Assembly: GCF_900113485.1 (NCBI RefSeq) | Contig: NZ_FOPM01000032.1 | Location: 1-35,713, forward strand | Origin: Methylobacterium gossipiicola | GTDB lineage: Bacteria; Pseudomonadota; Alphaproteobacteria; Rhizobiales; Beijerinckiaceae | DNA length: 35,713 nt | Direction: 5' to 3' | Shown here: positions 1 to 8,583 of the stretch, piece by piece | How positions within the stretch are numbered: the stretch's first letter is position 1 | How the letters are laid out: each line of letters opens with the position of its first letter | Translations under genes and position numbers: made by a program | The notes under the pieces: model-generated | What the model was told of the DNA's origin: nothing | The model's input: only the letters and a program-made list of their open reading frames with translations | The model's database searches: none

Positions 1-386
1 TTCCGCTCACGGCCGAAATCGACGTACTGGGCATCGGCCTCGACGCCGACGACGAAGCCGGAGCCCGGGGTGAACTGGTAGTTGTAGCCGATCTGACCAC
101 CGCCGGTGAAGCCGTCGTTACGGCTGCCGTTGCTGAAGGCGAGGACGGCGGTGGTGCCGGGCGGCACGAGGGTGCTGGCGCCGTTCACGCCGATGACCGT
201 CGGGGCGCGGCTGCTGGAGGCGTCGAAGCCGTAACCGGCGTTGAAACCGGCGTAGAAGCCCGTCCAGGTGAACACCGGCACCGGCACGAACACCGGCGGC
301 GGGGCGGCGCGGCGGGGCAGATCGGCGGCCGAAGCGACGGCGGTCAGGCCGGCGAGGACGGTCGTGGCGAGAAGCAGTCTTTTCAT
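1..386 (-). CDS. Outer-membrane beta-barrel (porin-like) protein, 3' part outside window
   Basis: The reverse strand is open from an ATG at 386 to the window edge (about 128 residues), so only the N-terminal part is visible. It begins MKRLLLATTVLAGLTAVASA, a clear Sec signal peptide with probable cleavage after ASA. A proline-rich linker follows, then WTGFYAGFNAGYGF and the strands GGGQIGYNYQF and GFVVGVEADAQYVDFG. The alternating hydrophobic/aromatic pattern and the 'WTGFYAG..AGY' opening are typical of the Omp25/RopB-like outer-membrane proteins of Hyphomicrobiales, which are small eight-stranded barrels. The gene points away from the insertion sequence, whose left end lies about 320 bp upstream of its start. 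The exact function (structural or porin) cannot be read from the sequence. Confidence 0.85.
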   Translation of the reverse strand, partial: MKRLLLATTVLAGLTAVASAADLPRRAAPPPVFVPVPVFTWTGFYAGFNAGYGFDASSSRAPTVIGVNGASTLVPPGTTAVLAFSNGSRNDGFTGGGQIGYNYQFTPGSGFVVGVEADAQYVDFGRER

Positions 387-705
387 CGGGGTACTCGGTT
401 CTGGATTGGCGAAAGCCGGCGCGCTTGTAGTCCCTGGACGCCGCGAGGTCTGTCGCTTTCCTGCAACATGAGCATCGGATAGCCCACGATATCTCAATGA
501 AGGGTAAAGGTTAGCCCGAGGTCACCACAACTGTCTGATGTCGGTGTTTTACCGCACATCGGCCGGGGACGAAGCATTCGTTCGGCGCATCATGGGACGA
601 AGGGAGCCGAAATCTGGAAGGACGTTATTTACCATAACGACTTCTCTCGGGACATCGGCAGGATCTTGCCGCCCCCCTTCTCGCGCAATCGTGAGGCGAG
701 CTTAG
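387..705. other. Intergenic region upstream of the porin gene, up to the IS left end
   Basis: I find no convincing gene in these 319 bases. They must contain the promoter of the porin-like gene (reverse strand). Two inverted repeats are visible: CGTTAT-ttacc-ATAACG at 623-639, and an imperfect one around 537-562 with arms GATGT(c)GGT and ACCGcACATC. The region is less GC-rich than the flanking genes. Short open frames here have no recognisable content. Confidence 0.6.
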
Positions 706-722
706 CACTACCTGGGCACTTT
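706..722 (+). repeat. Left terminal inverted repeat of the IS701-family element
   Basis: CACTACCTGGGCACTTT is the exact reverse complement of the sequence at 2104-2120. It is the outer end of the element and the presumed transposase binding site. Similarity stops after 17 bp. Confidence 0.9.
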
Positions 723-770
723 TGGGGGTTGTGATGCGTTGTCTGCTCTCACGATGGCCGGGGGGCGGCG

Positions 771-2099
771 ATGGATCAGGATCGCGAGGGAACGGACGGG
801 CTCGACACGTGGCTGGCGCCATTCCTGGCGGTGATGGGGCGCAAGACCCGGCGGACCTGGGCGCCGTTTTACCTGCGGGGGCTGCTCGGCCCGGGTGATC
901 GCAAGAGCCTGCAGCCGATGGCAGCGCGCCTCGGGCTGCCGGGCCACGACCAGCTGCAGCACTTCATCGCCAGCCCGGCCTGGGACGATCGCCCGCTCTG
1001 GACGGAACTGGGCCGCCAGGCGGATCGGCTGGTTGGTGGATGCGATGCCTGCCTGGTGATCGACGACACCGCCCTGCCGAAGAAGGGCACGCTCTCGGTC
1101 GGGGTGGCGCGCCAGTATTGCGGTGCGCTGGGCAAGCAGGCCAACTGCCAGTCCCTGGTCTCGCTCACCCTGGCGCAGAACGAGGTGCCCGTGCCGGTGG
1201 CCCTGCGCCTGTTCCTGCCTGAGGCCTGGACGAGCGATCCGGGGCGGTGCGTGCAGGCCGGCGTGCCCGAGGCCGCAACCGTGTCACGGAGCAAGGGGGA
1301 GATCGCTCTGTCGGAACTGGATCGCCTGCAGACCGCCGGTCTGCGCTTCGGCACGGTGCTGGCCGATGCGGGCTACGGCGTCAGCGCCGCTTTCCGTCAC
1401 GCCCTGGAGGCGCGGGGCCTGCGCTGGGCGGTGGGGATCGTTAGGAACCAGAAGGTCTACGCGGCCAACGTGCAGCTCGTGCCGCCCACGGGCCGTGCCC
1501 GCAAACTCGTACCGGACCAAGAGCCGCGGGATGCCGAGACGGTGCTGGCCGATCTGCCCTGGCGGCGCGTCGCGTGGCGCCAGGGTACGAAGGGCAAGCT
1601 CTCGGCCCGGTTCGCTGCTATCCGGGTACGGGTCGGCGACGGTCCGGTCTGGGGCAACAACCGGCATCTGCCGGGCGCAGAGGTCTGGCTCGTGGGCGAA
1701 TGGCGCTCATCGGGGGAGCGCAAGTACTACCTCTCGAACTTGCCGCCCGAGACGTCGCGCCGCGCCCTCGCGGGTACGATCAAGGCGCGCTGGGTCTGCG
1801 AGCAGGCCCACCAGCAGCTCAAGGAGGAACTCGGCCTCGATCATTTCGAGGGGCGGTCCTGGACCGGCCTGCATCGACACGCGCTGATGACGTGCATCGC
1901 CTATGCCTACCTGCAGCATCTGCGCCTCGCCGAGCACCACCGAACGGGGCGGGGGAAAAATGAAGACCCGCCTTCCGGGGCCGCCACCATCACCCAGCCT
2001 ACCCGCCGTGCGGCAGGCCATCATCGGACGGCTGTTCGCCAGCCTCGTCCCACCCGTCCTGTGTCCGCACTGCCGAAGGCGCTTCACGCTGTCCTCTGA
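771..2099 (+). CDS. IS701-family DDE transposase (C-terminus probably frameshifted)
   Basis: The 442-residue frame starts with ATG at 771. Candidate catalytic residues are D98/D99 in VIDDTALPKKG, D199 in LADAGYG, and E352/E353 in QLKEELGLDHFEGRSW, the pattern of IS701-family DDE transposases. The N-terminal half (WLAPFLAVMGRKTRR, HDQLQHFIASPAW) also fits that family. After about residue 396, at a G5A5 run (1951-1960), the reading frame turns into an Arg/Pro-rich tail of poor quality. The +1 frame there encodes LPAVRQAIIGRL and CPHCRRRF, the kind of C-terminus expected for the family, and stops at 2118 inside the right inverted repeat. So the gene either carries an indel or needs a frameshift to make the usual tail. 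The DDE core is intact. Confidence 0.88.
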   Translation: MDQDREGTDGLDTWLAPFLAVMGRKTRRTWAPFYLRGLLGPGDRKSLQPMAARLGLPGHDQLQHFIASPAWDDRPLWTELGRQADRLVGGCDACLVIDDTALPKKGTLSVGVARQYCGALGKQANCQSLVSLTLAQNEVPVPVALRLFLPEAWTSDPGRCVQAGVPEAATVSRSKGEIALSELDRLQTAGLRFGTVLADAGYGVSAAFRHALEARGLRWAVGIVRNQKVYAANVQLVPPTGRARKLVPDQEPRDAETVLADLPWRRVAWRQGTKGKLSARFAAIRVRVGDGPVWGNNRHLPGAEVWLVGEWRSSGERKYYLSNLPPETSRRALAGTIKARWVCEQAHQQLKEELGLDHFEGRSWTGLHRHALMTCIAYAYLQHLRLAEHHRTGRGKNEDPPSGAATITQPTRRAAGHHRTAVRQPRPTRPVSALPKALHAVL

Positions 2100-2103
2100 C
2101 GTC

Positions 2104-2120
2104 AAAGTGCCCAGGTAGTG
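2104..2120 (-). repeat. Right terminal inverted repeat of the IS701-family element
   Basis: Perfect 17-bp inverted copy of 706-722, followed directly by CTAG (2121-2124), a YTAR-type target tetramer. Confidence 0.9.
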
Positions 2121-2251
2121 CTAGGCCGCCCATAAAGTTCCCACCGCACCGTCGTCTTCAGGGTGAGAACCGGCCAGGAGCGGAAGTTTCGTGAGGCACT
2201 CTTAACCGTGATGTCGGAGGCTGAGACGGAGCGGCCCGTCGCGCCGCGTCG

Positions 2252-2560
2252 ATGAATGCACCCGCCATGCTTCCTCCCAGCCGCTCCTTCGATACGCCCC
2301 GACCCGCCGCCTTCACGGACGGGGATCGGGACGCGCCCCGCCGGCCCACGACCCTACTGCCCTGGACGATCAAGCTGTGCCTCGTCCTCGGCCTCGGAGC
2401 CCTCGGGGCGACGCAGTATCTGTCCCGCGCCACCGAGAGCGGGACCCTGCGCCAATTCGCTCGGGCGGGTTCACCCGATCCCGAAACCACGGGCTCCATC
2501 GTCGCCGCCGCCGGTCACACCACCCTCGACCCGTGCACCGCCTTCGACCTCAGGCACTGA
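2252..2560 (+). CDS. Small hypothetical membrane protein
   Basis: A 102-residue frame with ATG at 2252. The N-terminal 35 residues are polar and proline-rich. One hydrophobic segment, roughly residues 36-55 (TTLLPWTIKLCLVLGLGALGA), could anchor the protein, and a short C-terminal tail follows. The tail contains PETTGSI, a motif that recurs in small exported proteins of this group and also appears as TTTGSI in the lipoprotein encoded at 21193-21720. No catalytic motif is visible and I do not recognise the family. It lies 131 bp downstream of the IS right end, so its expression could be influenced by the element. It is convergent with the racemase gene that follows. Confidence 0.55.
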   Translation: MNAPAMLPPSRSFDTPRPAAFTDGDRDAPRRPTTLLPWTIKLCLVLGLGALGATQYLSRATESGTLRQFARAGSPDPETTGSIVAAAGHTTLDPCTAFDLRH

Positions 2561-2733
2561 AGCGCGGCTCAGGCAGCATGCACCGCTGGGGCGAGGCCGC
2601 CGCAGCGGCGTTTCCGGCCGGCGAAGGCCCGGAGAGCGGTGGCGAGATCGTCCCGCCGAAATCGGGCCAGTGTGTGCCGGCGCGCCCGAGCCCGCATCTC
2701 CGCCCCGATGAGGCCGGGGGCTGCGAAGACGGA

Positions 2734-3480
2734 TCAGGATCCGGCGAGGAGCGTCGCCAAGGCCGGGGATAGACCGAGGCTCTGGAGGGCGGGGGCGTTC
2801 TTCCGCACAACCCCTCCCCCGGCGACCGTACCGGCCGCGTCAGCCGCCGCCAGGACCGCGCGGGTGCCGGCTTCCACCGAGCACAGAACCGGCACCGGAA
2901 CGGCGGGCTGGATGCGCGCGGCGAGGCCGGCCAGGGCCGCGCCCCCCAGGATCACGGCCTCGGCCCCATCCGCTTCGACGCAGGCCCGGCAGGCGGCCGC
3001 GAGGCCGCCCAGGGCCGCGTCGGGGTCGGCGGCGATCTCAGCCCCCGTCGGCGCGACGGTGCGCACGCCCGTCAGGCGGTCGGCGAGGCCGATCGTGGCC
3101 ACGAACTCCGTGAGCATCGGCCCCCACAGGACGCCCCCGGTGACGATGGCGAAGCGCCGCCCCCCGGAGGCGGCGGCCCGGCACGCCGCCTCCGCCATGC
3201 CCACCACGGGGACCGGCGAGACCTCGCGCAAGCCGAGGAGCCCCGGATCGCCGAAGCAGGCGAGGTAGACGGCGTCGACCCCGGCGACGTGCTCGGCCAG
3301 GGCGTCGAGGGCGGCATGGCCGGCGATGACCGAGGCGGCCCGACTCGCGATGTAGCGGGCGCCGAAGCGCCCGGTCACCGCCACGATCTCGGCCGCCCCG
3401 CCGACGATCCCGCGGACATGATCCGCCACGAGGTCGGTGACGGAGGGCGTTGTGTTGGGATTGATGAGGAGGATGCGCAC
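2734..3480 (-). CDS. Asp/Glu racemase superfamily protein (hydantoin/allantoin-racemase type)
   Basis: A 248-residue protein starting at GTG 3480. This start is chosen because VRILLINPNTTPSVT is the characteristic N-terminus of the hydantoin/allantoin racemase branch. Family members invert 5-substituted hydantoins or allantoin using two cysteines. The first is present in YLACFGDPGL (C75). At the usual site of the second, near residue 180, the sequence reads VILGGAALAGLA with no cysteine, so the two-base mechanism may not operate. C200 in VPVLCSVEAG is the nearest other candidate. The gene lies 11 bp downstream of the NCS1 transporter stop and is clearly co-transcribed with it, which suggests uptake and handling of a ureide or hydantoin-like compound. 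No hydrolase (hydantoinase or allantoinase) is adjacent. Confidence 0.8.
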   Translation of the reverse strand: MRILLINPNTTPSVTDLVADHVRGIVGGAAEIVAVTGRFGARYIASRAASVIAGHAALDALAEHVAGVDAVYLACFGDPGLLGLREVSPVPVVGMAEAACRAAASGGRRFAIVTGGVLWGPMLTEFVATIGLADRLTGVRTVAPTGAEIAADPDAALGGLAAACRACVEADGAEAVILGGAALAGLAARIQPAVPVPVLCSVEAGTRAVLAAADAAGTVAGGGVVRKNAPALQSLGLSPALATLLAGS

Positions 3481-3491
3481 GGGACGGTCGC

Positions 3492-4988
3492 TCAGGATGC
3501 CTGCGGGGTGCGCCGCATGAGCGCGATGTAGCTCGTGAATCCCAGGGCGACACCGATGAACCAGGAGAAGTTGGCCAGATGCGACAGGGCCGGGACCACG
3601 GCGCACAGGACCGGCACCAGGGCCGAGGGGATCACGCTGAGGATAGCGGCCCGGTTGTAACCATTGGTGTACCAGTACCGGCCCGTGGGGCTCATGGTGT
3701 AGAGGTCGTCCACCACCACGTGCTGACGGCGCACGACGTAGTAGTCGGCGATGAGGATGCCGAACAGCGGCCCGATGAAGGCGCCGAGCACGTCGAGGGT
3801 GTAATGGATCACCGCCGGGTTGTTGTAGAGATTCCAGGGGGTGATGAAGATCGACGCCACGGCGGCGATCATGCCGCCCATGCGCCAACTGATGCGCTGC
3901 GGCGCCACGTTCGAGAAGTCGAAGGCCGGCGAGACGAAGTTGGCCACGATGTTGATGCCGATGGTCGCCGTCATGAAGGTGAAGGCACCGAGCACCACCG
4001 CGTAGGTGTTGTCGATGTGGCTGACCGTCTCCACGGGATCGATGATGAGGCGGCCGAACACCGGCAGAGTCGCCGACGTGGTGATGACGGTGAGCAGCGA
4101 AAAGCCGATGAAGTTCACCGGCAGGCCCCAGACGTTGCCGGCCTTCACGGCCGCGAACGATTTCCCGTAGCGGGAGAAATCGCCGAAGTTGAGCATCGGC
4201 CCGGAGAAGTATGAGACCACGAGGGCGACGGCGTTGAGCATCACCGGCAGGGCGTCCCAGCCCTGGTAGCGCACCTCGCCCAAGCTGAGGCCGACATTGT
4301 CGAGGCCGGCGCGGGCGACGAGGTAGACGGCGAGGGCGATCATCACGACGTAGACGGCCGGCCCGGCCCAGTCGATGAACTTGCGGATCGCCTCCATGCC
4401 GCGCCAGAACACCAGCGCCTGGATCACCCACAGGGTCATGAAGCTCGCCCAGCCGAGGCTCGACAGCCCGACGAAGCCCGATGTGGCGACGTCGGCATAG
4501 GGCTTGAGTTCGGGATAGAACCGCAGGGCCACGATGAGGAAGGCGCTGGAAGCGAGATAGGTCTGGATGCCGTACCAAGCGACGGCGATGAGGCCGCGGA
4601 TGATCGCCGGAATGTTGGCGCCCTTCACCCCGAACGAGGCCCGGCAGATCACCGGGTAGGGCGTGCCGGTGACCTGACTCGGCTTGGCCACGAGGTTGCA
4701 GAACAGCTGCACGATGAGGATACCGACGAGGAGCGAGACCAGCACCTGCCAGCTCACGAGGCCGAGGGAGAACAGGGAGCCGGCGGTGATGTAGCCGCCG
4801 ACGCTGTGGACGTCCGACATCCAGAACGCAAAGATGTTGTAGGTGCCCCAGGTTTGGTTGCGTAAGGGAGCGAGATCTTCGTTGGTCAAACGGTCGTCGT
4901 AGCTGGGTTTGATCGTCACACCGGAATGCGAATTGGGGACGGCGCCCCCCGCCGTCGCCTCCTGGATGGTCGATACGCCGTGTGACAT
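3492..4988 (-). CDS. NCS1 family nucleobase/hydantoin/allantoin:cation symporter
   Basis: A 498-residue polytopic inner-membrane protein. The ATG at 4988 (MSHGVSTIQEA) is chosen because a strong Shine-Dalgarno (GGGGAGGGG) lies just upstream; the longer open frame has no coding character. The sequence NEDLAPLRNQTWGTYNIF and the following FWMSDVHSVGGY are hallmarks of NCS1 transporters of the allantoin/hydantoin/nucleobase type. About twelve hydrophobic segments follow, ending with RYWYTNGYN and a short cytoplasmic tail. Members import purine-, pyrimidine- or hydantoin-related compounds with a cation. It is the first gene of a two-gene unit with the racemase, which favours a hydantoin or allantoin-like substrate. 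The exact substrate cannot be assigned. Confidence 0.9.
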   Translation of the reverse strand: MSHGVSTIQEATAGGAVPNSHSGVTIKPSYDDRLTNEDLAPLRNQTWGTYNIFAFWMSDVHSVGGYITAGSLFSLGLVSWQVLVSLLVGILIVQLFCNLVAKPSQVTGTPYPVICRASFGVKGANIPAIIRGLIAVAWYGIQTYLASSAFLIVALRFYPELKPYADVATSGFVGLSSLGWASFMTLWVIQALVFWRGMEAIRKFIDWAGPAVYVVMIALAVYLVARAGLDNVGLSLGEVRYQGWDALPVMLNAVALVVSYFSGPMLNFGDFSRYGKSFAAVKAGNVWGLPVNFIGFSLLTVITTSATLPVFGRLIIDPVETVSHIDNTYAVVLGAFTFMTATIGINIVANFVSPAFDFSNVAPQRISWRMGGMIAAVASIFITPWNLYNNPAVIHYTLDVLGAFIGPLFGILIADYYVVRRQHVVVDDLYTMSPTGRYWYTNGYNRAAILSVIPSALVPVLCAVVPALSHLANFSWFIGVALGFTSYIALMRRTPQAS

Positions 4989-5127
4989 CGGACAGCCCCT
5001 CCCCTTCACCGTTGGTTGAATGCGTTGCACGGCGCGTGCCACTGTCAAGAGCTTGACCTTAGACGAAAGAGGCCGACCCTGGCCCTCCGCGCGGCGTGGA
5101 TAAATTCGAGCCGCGCCCCCGGTTCGA

Positions 5128-5155
5128 TTGACAAGCCGGCCGGGGGCTCTAAGTG
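5128..5155 (+). promoter_or_regulatory. Possible promoter for the DEAD-box helicase gene
   Basis: In the 288-bp divergent gap between the NCS1 gene and the helicase gene there is a TTGACA hexamer at 5128-5133. It is followed 16 bp later by the weak -10-like TAAGTG (5150-5155). If used, it would give a long (about 115 nt) leader before the ATG at 5277, as is common for cold-induced helicase genes. The -10 match is poor, so this is tentative. Confidence 0.25.
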
Positions 5156-5276
5156 TCTGACGCAACGCGTGTGCGCGGCGGGACGTGTGTCGAAACCGCC
5201 CCTTCTTCAGCCGTCGCCGTGTCGATGCACTCCGCGCCGGACGGTCCATTCCCGCGCGCAACGGTTCTCAGAGAAT

Positions 5277-6815
<1,539 letters not shown>

Positions 6816-6939
6816 TCGGGCGCGGGCGCGGGCCATGTCGCAAGACGGTTAATGCACTCTGAGCCATCGATCGGCTAGGATCGTCCGATGGATGCTCGCC
6901 TCCTTCGGGGCGAGGCCGAAACGACGACGGTTGGGCGAC

Positions 6940-7989
6940 ATGGACGGCAGTCAGGGTGACCGGGATCGGACCTTCGCACTGGCCGAGCGCGCCACCGCCC
7001 TCATGCGAGAATACGGCCCCTCGGCGACGCCGCGGGCATACGCGGTCTGGTACAATTACGTCGCGGCCCTGTATCCGAAGATGAACGAGGCGATGTCCGG
7101 CTTCATGGCGACGGGCGCCGTCTCCGAGGCCGAGATCGACATCCTCTACGAAGCCTATCTCGACGGGCAGAGGCTGGTGCGGGCGGCCGACGAGACGAGC
7201 CGCACGGTCCTCGCCGAACTCGCGAACCTCACGGAGGCCCTCGACCTCTCCCTCGGCTCCTCGGCAGAGCACAGCGAAGCCCTACGCACCCTGTTGCAGG
7301 ATCTCGACGGGACCGGCCTCGACCGCACCCGCATCCTCGAGATCGTCGCGGCCCTGGCGGCCACGACCCGGGAGGTGGCCGACAGCAACCGCGTCCTCGA
7401 GGCCCGCATGCGCGAGAGCCGCAACGAGATCGAATCCTTGCGCGAAGCCCTAGAGACGACACGTCGCGAGAGCCTCATCGACCCCCTCACCGGCCTGTCG
7501 AACCGCAAGCAGTTCGAGGAAAGCCTGCACGCCCTGGTGGAGGAAGCGGTCGCCGAGCGAAAGCCCGCCAGCCTCGTGGTGATCGATGTCGATTTCTTCA
7601 AACGCTTCAACGATTTGTATGGCCACCTCACGGGTGATCAGGTCCTGCGCCTCGTCGGCGCGGTGATGCGCGAGACCGTGACGGCCGGGGCCACCCCGGC
7701 CCGCTTCGGCGGCGAGGAATTCGCCATCCTGCTGCCGGGCTTGGGGCGGGCGGAGGCCCGGGCGCTCGCCGAAAAGGTCCGCACCAGCGTGATGACGCGC
7801 GAACTCGTCAAGCGCTCGACGGGCGAGACCTTGGGCAAGATCACGGTTTCCCTCGGGGTGGCCGCCGTGCGCCCCTCCGACACGGCGGTGTCCCTGCTGG
7901 AGCGTGCCGACCAGTGCATGTTCAAGGCCAAGCGCGACGGCCGCAACCGGACCGTGGACGACGGGAGCGTCCCGCCCCCCGTCGGTTGA
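6940..7989 (+). CDS. GGDEF-domain diguanylate cyclase
   Basis: A 349-residue soluble protein. The ATG at 6940 (MDGSQGDRDR) is preferred over one at 6892, because the extra 16 residues look non-coding. Residues 1-160 form an alpha-helical N-terminal region with PSATPRAYAVWYNYVAAL, typical of a class of alphaproteobacterial cyclases. A coiled-coil linker (about 140-180) leads to the GGDEF domain, opened by LIDPLTGLSNRKQF. The active-site loop is GGEEF (257-261), intact, with DVDFFKRFND for metal binding. So it should condense two GTP into cyclic di-GMP. The product-binding RxxD I-site normally five residues before the GGEEF loop is not visible. No membrane segment or signal peptide is seen; the input is unknown. 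Confidence 0.92.
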   Translation: MDGSQGDRDRTFALAERATALMREYGPSATPRAYAVWYNYVAALYPKMNEAMSGFMATGAVSEAEIDILYEAYLDGQRLVRAADETSRTVLAELANLTEALDLSLGSSAEHSEALRTLLQDLDGTGLDRTRILEIVAALAATTREVADSNRVLEARMRESRNEIESLREALETTRRESLIDPLTGLSNRKQFEESLHALVEEAVAERKPASLVVIDVDFFKRFNDLYGHLTGDQVLRLVGAVMRETVTAGATPARFGGEEFAILLPGLGRAEARALAEKVRTSVMTRELVKRSTGETLGKITVSLGVAAVRPSDTAVSLLERADQCMFKAKRDGRNRTVDDGSVPPPVG

Positions 7990-8009
7990 TCGCTGCGTTT
8001 CCGAGCTGC

Positions 8010-8028
8010 GCCCCGAAGGCTTCGGGGC
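8010..8028. terminator. Bidirectional hairpin between the GGDEF gene and sufA-like gene
   Basis: GCCCCGAA-GGC-TTCGGGGC forms a perfect 8-bp stem with a 3-nt loop in the 68-bp gap between two convergent genes. There is no clear U-tract on either strand, so it may be a weak or factor-assisted terminator or an mRNA 3'-end stabiliser. Confidence 0.45.
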
Positions 8029-8057
8029 AGCGGAGCTTGATCCGCTGCCTCGGGCGA

Positions 8058-8435
8058 TCAGGCAGAGGCGCGCACGGCTTCGGGGTTCACCGGCGTGATC
8101 GCCACGGACTCGCCACAGCCGCAGGCCGAAGTCTGGTTCGGGTTGTTGAACACGAATTGCGAGGCGAGCTTGGTGGTGGTGAAATCCATCTGCGTGCCGA
8201 GGAGGAACAGCAGCGCCTTCGGATCGACGAAGACCTTGACGCCGCGATCCTCGACCATGTCCTCGCCGGGCTTCTGCCCGTCGGCATATTCCATGGTGTA
8301 GGACATGCCGGCGCAGCCACCGTTCTTCACCCCGACCCGCAGGCCGGCGATGGGCCGGTCGGCCTCGGCGATGATCGCCTTGATCCGGTCCGCCGCCGCA
8401 TCGGTCAGCGACAGCACTTTGAAGTTCGAAGCCAT
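8058..8435 (-). CDS. sufA: A-type Fe-S carrier protein (SufA/IscA family)
   Basis: A 125-residue protein of the HesB/IscA/SufA family. The three conserved cluster-binding cysteines are present: C41 in KNGGCAGMSY, and C105 and C107 in SACGCGES. The usual tail after CGCGES is extended by about 16 residues. A-type carriers accept Fe-S clusters from the SufBCD scaffold and hand them to apo-proteins. It is the last gene of the SUF set in transcription order, but it is separated from the sufT-like gene by an oppositely oriented Uma2 gene (8584-9180), so it needs its own promoter or a read-through transcript. SufA versus IscA or ErpA cannot be decided from sequence alone; the symbol follows the context. 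Confidence 0.9.
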   Translation of the reverse strand: MASNFKVLSLTDAAADRIKAIIAEADRPIAGLRVGVKNGGCAGMSYTMEYADGQKPGEDMVEDRGVKVFVDPKALLFLLGTQMDFTTTKLASQFVFNNPNQTSACGCGESVAITPVNPEAVRASA

Positions 8436-8583
8436 GAGGTCTCTCCGGCAACCGGGTTCAAGGCCCGGGCGGTTGAGGGTGGACGCACCCGGTTAAGATA
8501 AGGATGGCGCCGGCCCCCGTCCATCGGCGCGGCGCGCATGGGGCGATGATCCGTGATAGGATGGGGCCGAGAGAATCTCCACC

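Larger units (their letters stand above)
706..2120 (+). mobile_element. IS701-family insertion sequence, about 1.4 kb
   Basis: A 1415-bp element is bounded by perfect 17-bp terminal inverted repeats (CACTACCTGGGCACTTT at 706-722 and its reverse complement at 2104-2120). It holds one DDE transposase gene filling most of its length. Length, single gene and ends fit the IS701 family, which duplicates a 4-bp YTAR target. The flanking tetramers are TTAG (702-705) on the left and CTAG (2121-2124) on the right. Both match YTAR but they differ at one base, so the duplication is imperfect or has mutated. The element sits between a porin gene and a small membrane-protein gene and disrupts no obvious reading frame. 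Confidence 0.88.

Noticed and set aside
3481..4578. Possible fusion of the racemase with a long N-terminal extension reaching into the transporter gene
   Set aside because: The extension overlaps the NCS1 transporter in another frame and has no protein-like content; the racemase has a natural GTG start at 3480.
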